The notes below the pieces were generated by a model that was not told the origin of the DNA, made no database searches, and saw nothing but the letters and a program-made list of their open reading frames with translations. A stretch of 34,321 nt of DNA from an uncultured Eubacteriales bacterium. GTDB lineage: Bacteria > Bacillota > Clostridia > UBA1381. A program made the position numbers and the translations under genes. The stretch is taken from assembly GCA_905199755.1 (NCBI GenBank), contig CAJKHT010000025.1:1-34321 (forward strand), written 5' to 3'. Positions within the stretch are counted from its first letter, which is position 1; every line of letters begins with the position of its first letter. Positions 16,277 through 25,300 of the stretch are shown piece after piece.

Positions 16277-16294
16277 GCCGCCCTTCGGGGCGGC
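16277..16294 (+). other. UUCG-tetraloop hairpin between binding-protein and permease genes
   Basis: A perfect 7-bp GC stem (GCCGCCC and GGGCGGC) capped by a TTCG tetraloop. No T-tract follows, so it is not an obvious terminator. It sits 13 bases after the binding-protein stop. Similar stem-loops in transport operons stabilise the upstream message and give more binding protein than permease; that role is inferred here. Confidence 0.7.
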
Positions 16295-16309
16295 GGAACG
16301 GAGACTGAT

Positions 16310-17233
16310 ATGAATATCTTTGCAAGAGGAGCCGCAAATATAAAAAAAGAATTCCGCAAAAACGGAGCTTTGTATTTGATAGTTCTTCCGGTTATAATTT
16401 TCTATTTCATTTTTCATTATATGCCCATGTACGGAGTGCTTATGGCATTTCAGGACTTTTCGCCGAGACTGGGAATATCGGGCAGTCAATGGATAGGCTT
16501 TACGCACTTTATAAACTTTTTCAAGTCCTCGGACTGCAGCAGAGTAATAGGGAATACACTTAAAATAAGCCTGTCTTGTTTGGTGTTTGAATTTCCTGCG
16601 CCGATTATTATGGCTATTTTACTCAATGAGCTTAAAGGAAATAAGTTTAAAAGAAGCGTGCAGACAATATCGTATTTGCCGCACTTCATTTCTTTGGTGG
16701 TTATATGCGGAATGATTAAAACGTTTGTATCGGCAGACGGCATAATAGGCAGTGTAATAAATAAATTTACGGGAGAGGGCTCAAGCCTGCTCGCCCAGGG
16801 AAATAAGTTTCTGCCGATTTATGTAATATCGAACATATGGCAGACAATGGGCTGGGAAAGCATTATTTATCTTGCGGCACTTATGGGTGTCGACCCTCAG
16901 CTTTATGAGGCGGCAGACCTTGACGGCGCGGGAAAATTCTTAAAAATATTTAAAATAACAATTCCCTCGATAAGCATGACGATAGTAACAATGTTTATAC
17001 TGAGAGTCGGAAAAATAATGAATGTCGGCTATGAGAAAATCATACTGCTGTACAATCCGGCAATATATGATAAAAGTGACGTTATATCGTCATTTGTGTA
17101 CAGAGTCGGATTTACAAATCAGAACTGGAGCTACAGTGCGGCGGTCGGATTTTTAAATTCTATGGTCAACATGATTTTGCTGCTGATTACGAATACGGTA
17201 AGCAAAAAGGTCAGTGATACGGGTTTATGGTAG
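16310..17233 (+). CDS. ABC sugar transporter permease (LplB/YteP type)
   Basis: 307 residues, six predicted membrane helices; the first is LYLIVLPVIIFYFIFHYMP after a basic cytoplasmic N-terminus. The cytoplasmic EAA loop, AADLDGAGKFLKIFKITIPS, matches the contact site for the ATPase (MsmX-type in Firmicutes, not encoded in this window). The SEWIG-like segment SQWIGFTHFINFF is typical of this subfamily. ATG 16310 has GGAG 7 bases upstream. The next gene begins 10 bases after the stop. With the second permease it forms the membrane channel of the oligosaccharide importer. Confidence 0.93.
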   Translation: MNIFARGAANIKKEFRKNGALYLIVLPVIIFYFIFHYMPMYGVLMAFQDFSPRLGISGSQWIGFTHFINFFKSSDCSRVIGNTLKISLSCLVFEFPAPIIMAILLNELKGNKFKRSVQTISYLPHFISLVVICGMIKTFVSADGIIGSVINKFTGEGSSLLAQGNKFLPIYVISNIWQTMGWESIIYLAALMGVDPQLYEAADLDGAGKFLKIFKITIPSISMTIVTMFILRVGKIMNVGYEKIILLYNPAIYDKSDVISSFVYRVGFTNQNWSYSAAVGFLNSMVNMILLLITNTVSKKVSDTGLW

Positions 17234-17243
17234 GAGGAAGAAA

Positions 17244-18128
17244 ATGAACAAGATTAAAAGGAGCGCCGGAGAACGGACTTTTGACATATGCAATGTATTG
17301 CTGCAGCTGATTATTGCGGTTGTTATGATTTATCCTATGCTTTATGTTGTGTTTTCTTCATTCAGCAATCCCATGGAATATGTGGGACACAAGGGTATGC
17401 TGTGGCACAGCATAGGCTTTACTCTCGATTCATACAAAGCGGCTTTAAAGCATCCCATGCTTATTCAGGGCTATGCAAATACATTATTTATATTGATTTT
17501 CGGTGTAAGCATAAACGTAATTCTTACTACGTTCGGTGCATATTTTCTGTCCAGACGGAATGTACGATACCAAAAGATAATATCAATATACATAATAATA
17601 ACGATGTTCATAAACGGCGGAATGATTCCGTTCTACTTTGTTGTAAGAGGAGTCGGACTGGAAAACAGTTTATTGTCGCTTATTTTTCCGACTGCCGTAA
17701 ATACATTTAATTTAATGATACTGCGCGTATCGTTTGCATCGGTGCCGGCAAGTCTGGAGGAATCCGCAAAGATTGACGGCGCGGGACATCTTACAATAAT
17801 GTTTAAAATTATTATTCCGGTCAGCAAGGCAAGCATTGCCGTTATATTGCTGTATTATGCGGTCGGACATTGGAACGCATGGTTCAATGCAATGCTGTTT
17901 TTGAATGACCGTGAAAAATATCCGCTGCAGCTGATATTAAGAGAAATTCTTATAAGCAACGATACTGCAAGCATGACCTCGGGCGGTGCCGTGGGTGATT
18001 TGGAATATATGGGAGAAACCATAAAATATGCGATAATTATAATCTCAACGTTGCCTATTCTTTGTCTGTATCCGTTCATTCAGAAATATTTTACAAAGGG
18101 TGTAATGGTAGGAGCGGTCAAAGGCTGA
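17244..18128 (+). CDS. ABC sugar transporter permease (LplC/YtcP type)
   Basis: 294 residues with six membrane helices. The EAA-loop motif ESAKIDGAGHLTIMFKIIIP marks it as the partner of the preceding permease, and the ending KGVMVGAVKG is highly typical of the YtcP/LplC group. ATG 17244 follows GGTAGGAGGAAGAAA; an in-frame ATG at 17214 lies inside the preceding gene and is unlikely. The importer lacks its own ATPase here, as is usual for this class, which shares a general ATPase encoded elsewhere. Confidence 0.92.
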   Translation: MNKIKRSAGERTFDICNVLLQLIIAVVMIYPMLYVVFSSFSNPMEYVGHKGMLWHSIGFTLDSYKAALKHPMLIQGYANTLFILIFGVSINVILTTFGAYFLSRRNVRYQKIISIYIIITMFINGGMIPFYFVVRGVGLENSLLSLIFPTAVNTFNLMILRVSFASVPASLEESAKIDGAGHLTIMFKIIIPVSKASIAVILLYYAVGHWNAWFNAMLFLNDREKYPLQLILREILISNDTASMTSGGAVGDLEYMGETIKYAIIIISTLPILCLYPFIQKYFTKGVMVGAVKG

Positions 18129-18158
18129 TGTGCTGTGATTAAAGAAATGGAGAGTATA

Positions 18159-19787
18159 ATGAAAAAATCTATAATATTTGCAGCCTGTGTTTTATGTATG
18201 CTTTCTGAAAGCGCATATGCAAAAACTCTGCTTGGCAAGGATACCGCATCGGGCGCATTGGTGTTAAGCGGAAATGCGGAAACGGAACGCATTAAAAGCT
18301 TTGCATCGTTTGCCGTAATTCCTTACGGAATGAATATTGACGGCAATGTAATACAGAATGAGTTTGAAAATGTATTTTATAAAACGGTGCAGACGGATAA
18401 CGACGGGAGCTTCAAAACGGAGTTTTCTCTGCCGGATAATATGTCAAACGGACAGTATTCGGTAATATCATACGGTGCGGACGGAAAAAGCATTAACCGT
18501 TTCGGATTGATAAACGGTGATTTTTCGGCGGAGCTGGCAGGTATTAATTCCGCCTCCGATACACTTGAAACATACGAAGCCTTAAAAGGACTTTCATCAT
18601 ATGCCGTTGATGGTGATACGCTTGAAAAATGGGGGAAAGCGGTTTCGGAATATTTATGCAGGGTGAAAACGGATAACGGCTATAATGCAGATACTTTTGT
18701 AAAAGCGTATAACATGGGCGAGGCGCTGGCAAGACTGGCGGCTGAAGATATTTCTCTCGGCAATATGCTGTGCGAATATTCGGCATACACGGAGGTGAGC
18801 TATGCCGATACATATGAAAAGCTTACCGAAACGGGCAGGGCTGAAGCGGAAAAACTGATAAAAAAAGAAATTCCGTCTGTAAGCGGAAATTTTGCGGAGG
18901 TATATCAGCGGATTTTTGAAATATCGGAAATGAAAGGGAGCAAATCGGCAAAGGAGCTTGAGGAAAACTACTTAAACAGCGCAATGCAAAGAAACCGTTC
19001 GCTTTCGGAATATAACAGCCTTTCAAGCTACAAGCGTGAAAATGTGTTCCTTGTTATGCTTTCATCGATTGAAGCAAAAAATTCGTTAAGCGAAATCGAC
19101 GCACTGTTTGATGAATGTGTAAGAGAGCAGAAAGCGGACGGCGGCAATAGGGAAAACGGCGGCGGAACGGGCGGTGGCGGCAGCTCTGCCGCAAACAGCG
19201 GTACTTCGTCACCGGTGAAAAACAGTGTTCCCGTAAAATCGTCACCGAATACTGCCGAAAATACAAAAAAGCTTTCGGATATTAACGGACATTGGGCAGA
19301 AAGCGATATAAGGAAATTATATGAAAAGGGCATAGTAAACGGTTTTGAGGATGGTAATTTTTATCCGGATAATGCGGTGACACGTGCGGAATTTGTTAAA
19401 ATCATGTGCGGTATGTTCGGATTAAGCGGCAATGAATCATGCAGCTTTAACGATGTGTCGTCAAACGATTGGTTTTATGCGCAGGTCTGCGCAGCGGAAA
19501 GCTATGGGCTTATAACGGGGAATGATAACGGCAGCTTTGTTCCTCTTGAGGCAATCACAAGAGAGGATGCGGCGGTTATAATTCAAAGACTGATTAAGGC
19601 GGAGATAACGCAGAATATTGAATTTGCGGATTCGCATAAAATATCCGATTATGCCTCGGAAGCAATAAAAGCGTTGGCAGGAAAAGGAATTATGAACGGT
19701 TACGGCGACAATACAATAAACCCCAAAGGCAGAATTACCCGTGCGGAAACGGCGGCAATTATTTTGAGAGCCGCAGAGCTTAAATGA
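18159..19787 (+). CDS. SLH-domain surface protein with N-terminal beta domain and Gly-rich linker
   Basis: About 542 residues with a signal peptide (MKKSIIFAACVLCMLSESAYA). An N-terminal beta domain (about 23-120) resembles an Ig/MG-like fold in its alternating pattern. A helical middle region (about 125-325) has no family I recognise. A Gly/Ser-rich linker, with GGGTGGGGSS, joins this to three C-terminal S-layer homology repeats at about 372-420, 432-485 and 490-542 (LSDINGHWAESDI, FNDVSSNDWFYAQ and the final repeat with KGIMNGYGDNTI). SLH repeats bind pyruvylated wall polymer. With no catalytic motif, it is a surface scaffold or substrate-binding protein by inference. ATG 18159 has GGAG 6 bases upstream. 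The next gene starts 14 bases after the stop. Confidence 0.88.
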   Translation: MKKSIIFAACVLCMLSESAYAKTLLGKDTASGALVLSGNAETERIKSFASFAVIPYGMNIDGNVIQNEFENVFYKTVQTDNDGSFKTEFSLPDNMSNGQYSVISYGADGKSINRFGLINGDFSAELAGINSASDTLETYEALKGLSSYAVDGDTLEKWGKAVSEYLCRVKTDNGYNADTFVKAYNMGEALARLAAEDISLGNMLCEYSAYTEVSYADTYEKLTETGRAEAEKLIKKEIPSVSGNFAEVYQRIFEISEMKGSKSAKELEENYLNSAMQRNRSLSEYNSLSSYKRENVFLVMLSSIEAKNSLSEIDALFDECVREQKADGGNRENGGGTGGGGSSAANSGTSSPVKNSVPVKSSPNTAENTKKLSDINGHWAESDIRKLYEKGIVNGFEDGNFYPDNAVTRAEFVKIMCGMFGLSGNESCSFNDVSSNDWFYAQVCAAESYGLITGNDNGSFVPLEAITREDAAVIIQRLIKAEITQNIEFADSHKISDYASEAIKALAGKGIMNGYGDNTINPKGRITRAETAAIILRAAELK

Positions 19788-19801
19788 GGAGAAATAACGG
19801 T

Positions 19802-22381
19802 ATGAAATGTTTAAAATCAATAATATCACTTTTTGCGGCTGTGATTTTGTGCTGTACAATCTCTGCAAAAACGGGCAATGTATATGCTGATGAAAGCCGT
19901 ATATATAAAGAAGCAAAAGCCGTTACGGCATACATCATAGGTGATGTTTTCTGCAATGACAAGGTGACGCGCGCGGAATTTACGGGTGTGCTTGTGTCGG
20001 CAATGAAGCTGTACGGCGGCAACACGGAAAGTGTGTTTTCCGATGTAAATGATAAAACCGAATACCATAATGAGATTTATACCGCCGCAGAGCTGGGAAT
20101 AGTAAGCATTGCCGAAAAATTCAATCCGCAGGAAAGTATAACATATGAACAGGCAGTAAAGATGACAGTGAGCGCCATAGGCTATGATAATGCGGCGCGT
20201 GCGGAGGGCGGCTATCCTATGGGATATATCGGTATTGCGGACAGAATGGGAATTACAAAGGGCATATCCTTTGCGGAAAAAGAGCTCACACCGCATGATG
20301 CAGTTATCCTCATATACAGACTCCTTTGTACCACAGTAAGACCTGCCGGAGTGCGCAATAATGCCGTGTATTATGAAGATACGGGCATCAGCTATCTGGA
20401 ATCCTTGTATAAGCTCATATGTGAGGAGGGAATTGTCACCGCAAATAATTTCAATCCGCAAAACGGCGGCGGTTCCGATAAAAACTCATATATAACGGTG
20501 AATGATGTAAATTATGAGTATGACGGAGATTCATTGAAAATGCTCGGAAAATCCGTTTATCTGTTTCATTTAAAGGACGAAACAAAAGCGGAATTTGTGG
20601 TTTTGACAGATAATTCGGAAACGGAAATAAAAAAAGAGGACATATCCGATATTACGGCGGATACGCTGTGGGCGGAAGAGGACGGAGCGTCAAAAAGAAA
20701 GAAATACGACATCAGGGGAGCAAGATTTGTATATAACGGGCAAAGAGTAAGCACATTTTCGCTAAATGACCTTAAAGGTGACGGCTCAAAGCTTGTTTTG
20801 CTGGATAACAATGATGACGGCAGATACGAGTACATATTTGTTTATGACTGGAAGTATCTTTATGTTGATATGACAGACAGAACAAGCGGTGTAATATCAG
20901 ATATAAATAATGATACAGAAAGTATGTTCATTCCCAAAGAACCGACTATGAATCTGCATATTTATGACGAAAACGGAAACATAGCGGAGCGTGACGACAT
21001 AAAGCAGTATGACATGGCAGCGGTTGCAAAAGCGGCGGACGGAGATTTTGCATTGATAAAGAAATGCACCGCAAAGGAAAGCGGTGTGATTTCCGAAAAG
21101 GATAATCTCGGAAATATTTATATTAACGGAAAAAAGTACACGGTATCTCCGTATGCACAGCGTAATTATTCCGATATGCTTGCGGTCGGCAGCGAATGTA
21201 CAATATTTATCGGCTTGTGTGACGATGTGGCGGCGGTCATGAATGTCTCAGGCAAAATGCAGTACGGATATATGATTTCCGCACTGCCGTGGGAAATACA
21301 ATCGACCGATGATGTGGCAATAAAAATATATGCTCTGAGCGGCAGGATAAAGACATTCAGAGTAAATAAGCTTAAAATAGACGGAAAAAGCGGAATTAAA
21401 GCGAAAAATATAGTAACCGCACTTCGCGGAGGAGTACCGCAGCTTATAAAGTATAAAACAAACGAGCATGGCGAGCTGACGGCGGTTGACACGGCAAAGA
21501 CCGTATCCGATTTTGAAAAGGACGGTTCCGAAGCTCCCGATAATTCGCTTAAGCAGTTTAAGTTTTACAATAACGGCACGGAGGTAACAAATTTTATATA
21601 CCGTTCGGGTGGTCAGTCATGTATGCCGTATTTCAATATAAGCTCGGCAAATATAATATCCGTACCGTCGGACGAAAACATAAAATCATCGGGTGAGGAG
21701 GATTTTTCAGTAACGGACAGAACAATATTAAGGTCGGGAACTTCATACCGATTTGAGGTATATGATCTTGCCGAAAACGGAACGGCAGGGATTGTTGTTG
21801 CAAGAGGCCAGGGACTTAAGAGCAACACAAACTATATGATAGAGAAAATATCCGAGGGTGTAATGCCCGATGAAAGCATAGGCAAAATACTTAATGTTTA
21901 CAGCAAGGGTACGTTCTCAAATGTTTATCTCGGCAAAGATGAAGAAGCGCAGCTGAAAGCGGAATTGAAAGCCGGAGATATTGTGGAAATGACGCTCGGA
22001 GGAGATAACAGCGTTAAATATATAGACCTTGTTTTCGGCGGAGAAAATCTTGAACCGTCCAAAACGGCGGTTACGGGAATAAATTACGAGGGACTCGGCA
22101 ATATAAGCTACTGGTACGGAGCACTGTATTATACGGATGGTACATATGCCTATATCACCAAAACAAAAACGGGCGCAGGCTTTGATTATTCTATGGGTAA
22201 TCTTATAAATATAAAGGTAAATGTATCAAATATATTGCTGATTAACCGCGAAAGAACGAATGTGCGGCTTATAAAATCTTCCGAGTTAAAGGATTATAAA
22301 TCCTTTAATGATGAAAACTATTATATTGTCGTAAGATTAAACAGTCAGTCTCCCATGGAGGTGTATGCATATGAAATTTAA
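19802..22381 (+). CDS. Large SLH-domain surface protein of unknown function
   Basis: About 859 residues with a signal peptide (basic start, SIISLFAAVILCCTISA core). SLH-like repeats lie near the N-terminus at about 28-185, with FSDVNDKTEYHNEIYTAAEL and GITKGISFAEKELTPHDAVI as partial matches; they are more diverged than in the preceding gene. The remaining ~670 residues are beta-rich and contain repeated short units (SGVISDINNDTES and SGVISEKDNLGN, then IDGK/INGK motifs), but no enzyme family is recognisable. It is probably a wall-anchored scaffold or binding protein. GAGGAG lies 10 bases before ATG 19802; ATG 19784 overlapping the previous stop (ATGA) is an alternative. Its 3' end overlaps the lyase gene by 11 bases, supporting joint translation. 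Confidence 0.82.
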   Translation: MKCLKSIISLFAAVILCCTISAKTGNVYADESRIYKEAKAVTAYIIGDVFCNDKVTRAEFTGVLVSAMKLYGGNTESVFSDVNDKTEYHNEIYTAAELGIVSIAEKFNPQESITYEQAVKMTVSAIGYDNAARAEGGYPMGYIGIADRMGITKGISFAEKELTPHDAVILIYRLLCTTVRPAGVRNNAVYYEDTGISYLESLYKLICEEGIVTANNFNPQNGGGSDKNSYITVNDVNYEYDGDSLKMLGKSVYLFHLKDETKAEFVVLTDNSETEIKKEDISDITADTLWAEEDGASKRKKYDIRGARFVYNGQRVSTFSLNDLKGDGSKLVLLDNNDDGRYEYIFVYDWKYLYVDMTDRTSGVISDINNDTESMFIPKEPTMNLHIYDENGNIAERDDIKQYDMAAVAKAADGDFALIKKCTAKESGVISEKDNLGNIYINGKKYTVSPYAQRNYSDMLAVGSECTIFIGLCDDVAAVMNVSGKMQYGYMISALPWEIQSTDDVAIKIYALSGRIKTFRVNKLKIDGKSGIKAKNIVTALRGGVPQLIKYKTNEHGELTAVDTAKTVSDFEKDGSEAPDNSLKQFKFYNNGTEVTNFIYRSGGQSCMPYFNISSANIISVPSDENIKSSGEEDFSVTDRTILRSGTSYRFEVYDLAENGTAGIVVARGQGLKSNTNYMIEKISEGVMPDESIGKILNVYSKGTFSNVYLGKDEEAQLKAELKAGDIVEMTLGGDNSVKYIDLVFGGENLEPSKTAVTGINYEGLGNISYWYGALYYTDGTYAYITKTKTGAGFDYSMGNLINIKVNVSNILLINRERTNVRLIKSSELKDYKSFNDENYYIVVRLNSQSPMEVYAYEI

Positions 22382-25300
22382 AATCAGCCCGGTATTGCGT
22401 GTAATGTGTGCCGCTTTGACGGCGGTGCAGATTTTTGTGAGTGTTCCGTTTGCAATATGCAGCGCGGCTGCGGAAACGGTATATGAGCAATGCTTTGATT
22501 CAACCGCCACAAACGGAGTGCCTGACGGAATCGGTGTGAGCGGCGGAAAAGCAAGAACTGTCGAGAACGGAAAAAACAATAAGGCTTTTGAAATAATAAA
22601 GGACAGCAATACAACCGTAACGTTTCCTTCCGCGACAGACGCTCAAAAATATATTGCGTCGTTTTCGGTTTCCGCAGACGGTGAGATTAATGCATCGGTT
22701 GGCGTAAAAAGCGGAACGGCAGTGCATGAGATTATAAAGATTAACCAAAACAGGATAAAAACCTCCGAGGGCAGAGAAATAGGAGGGATTCCCGTTATTG
22801 CCGTAAAGGACAACACACCGTGCGGAACGATGACTGAACTGGCAATAGCAGTAAACCGAAAGAGCGGACTTTTTTCGGTTTATGTAAACGGCAGGGAATA
22901 TATCGGCGACTGGAAACTTTCCGATACGTCAAAAATGGACGCACTTGTGCTGACAAAATACAATGACAGCAGTAATCTTTATATTGATAATGTGGCGGTG
23001 TATGAGGGTGAAAAGCTTTCGGACACAGCAATGACCGGCGTATATAACGAAAACGGTGAGGAATTTTTCAGTTTTACCGATGATTTGGGCGATTTTACGT
23101 TTTTCAACAGTAATTGGCCGGGACAGGGCAAATATTCAAACAATATAAAGTTTTACCCCAAAACAAATACAATCAACTGCGAAAAGTTTGATTATAAAAA
23201 TCCCCAAAAGGGCGACAGAATTATTTTTAATAAGGTGTCGGGCGATGATGCTTATATAGATGTAAACTGTAATATATTCAAAGGCTATAAAAGCCTGAAA
23301 ACATATAAATATTTTAAGCTGTCGGGAGAATTTATGTGTAATTTTGACGGTTCGGGCAGCGCACAGCTGTTTATGTTAAGAGACAGTTCGTCCGCATCGG
23401 CAATAACGGAATATCCCGTAAAGGTGGATACAAACAGAAATGTTATATTGCCCGGTGCGGTGACGAAAGCAAACGCTGCGGCAAACAATTCGTGCTTTAA
23501 GATTACAATGTATCTGAATCTTGAAAACAGAACCGTAACAACGTTTTTCGGCACGGGAGAAAACTGGCAGTATAATAATTTCAGCATGGTATCAAAGGAG
23601 GCAAAGCTCACAAATAAGCTGCAAAATCTGAATCTTGTCAGATTTTCGGCAGGCAGCGGAGGCTTCGGCGGACAGCTGCAATGCAGAAATCTTGAAGTCA
23701 CGGGGCTTGATAAAGCATTTACGGTGGGCGAAAATGATGTGACGGAAACTGCAACGTCAATGTTTGACTTTGATAAAAGCATGCCGGAGGATTTGAACGG
23801 CAAGGTGTGTTTTCAGTATAACGTAAAATCTGCTTTTTCCGGCGGTGAAAAATATAAAATAGAAACAGATACAAAATACAGTGATAATGAATTTTATATT
23901 TCAGCGGAAGAATTTAATAAAGCGTATAATTCGGATATTTCCGTAAGCAACGGCAAAATTGCTGGAAACGGAACCGAATTTGTACCCGAAAAGGGCATTA
24001 TATCGGACAGCGGTAAGGCGGAGCTTGTTCCCGTAAAAGAAACGGCAAATAAAATTCTGGGATTTAATGTTTTTGATGATGAAGAAGGTCTGATTGTCAC
24101 CTCGGCAAGCAAGCTGTACTTTGATAAATCCAAGGAGGTACCGTATCATAAGCGTTATACCCCCTCCGATCCATGGATTGATCATTATCGCTATATAGAC
24201 CGTTTGTCGGACTATCAGTATTTGTATGATTATATGCTGTTTGACCGCCCGACAAAGGAAACGCTCCTTGAGGGGTATAAGAAAAAATCCGAACAAAGCG
24301 GAGCGGCGCATCCGTCGGTTATGGCGGATAAATCAGATTTTGACAGGGTGCGTGAGCTGGCAAAAACGGATACTTATATGAAAAAGGTTGTTGACAGCTT
24401 AATATCACAGGCGGATACGGTGCTTAAACAAAAGCTTATGAGCTACAAATACGATGACAGCATCAGAACGCTCAATACCGCAAGGCAGCTTGAAGCGCGT
24501 ATGCAGCTGGTGGGCTTTGCATATCAGATGACGGGTGACAGGAAATACGCACAGTATGCACTCGATACGTTAAATCAGCTTTCGGATTTCCCCGATTTAA
24601 ACCCTGTTCATATAATAGACAGCGGCTCATACGGTACGGGAATAGCCGTGGCATATGACTGGTGCTACGATGCATTCACCGAAGAAGAACGAAAGACAAT
24701 ATGCGAGAATGTCAACAGACTGTATCTTTCGGTTTTTCCGGCAGATTTTTACGGAAGAATACCGGCAAAAAGCGTTACAAATAATGATATAACAATTTGT
24801 ATGGCAGGACTTAGCAACAAATGGATAAGTAACTTCAACACATGGGTAAATTCCGGCGGAGTTGCTATGGCGGTTGCATTTATGGACGATTATCCCGAAA
24901 TATGCTCGGACTTCCTGCAAAATTCCATACGAAGTCTTGAATATTCGATGAAAGGACTTTATCCGCAGGGCGGCTGGCTTGAAAGCAGCAACTATTGGTA
25001 TCACGTATCACGTTCGCTGATGTATGTGTGCAGCTCTCTGGAAACGGTGTACGGAACCGATTTTAATCTGCTGAGCTTTCCGGGAACGGAGGAAACGGCA
25101 ATAACAAATATGGCAATACGCAGTATGCTGGGAAATTATAACTATCATGACGCTGCTGAGGAAAAGATATATGCAAGTCATCCCATGTCATATTTCGGCA
25201 AGCGTTTTAATCAGCGTGAAATCCTTGCGGCAAGACGAGCTACGATAGAAAAAGCATTTGATGAGCGTATGGGAAATGTTGATGCTTATGTTGCGGACGC

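Noticed and set aside
19826..20461. 211-residue open frame on the minus strand
   Set aside because: It lies entirely antisense inside the 859-residue SLH protein gene, has no ribosome binding site and gives a low-complexity, Cys/His/Ile-rich product with no recognisable domain.
23285..23803. 172-residue minus-strand frame inside the lyase gene
   Set aside because: Antisense shadow of a strongly supported coding region; hydrophobic and Phe/Ser-rich, as expected from reading such a gene backwards.
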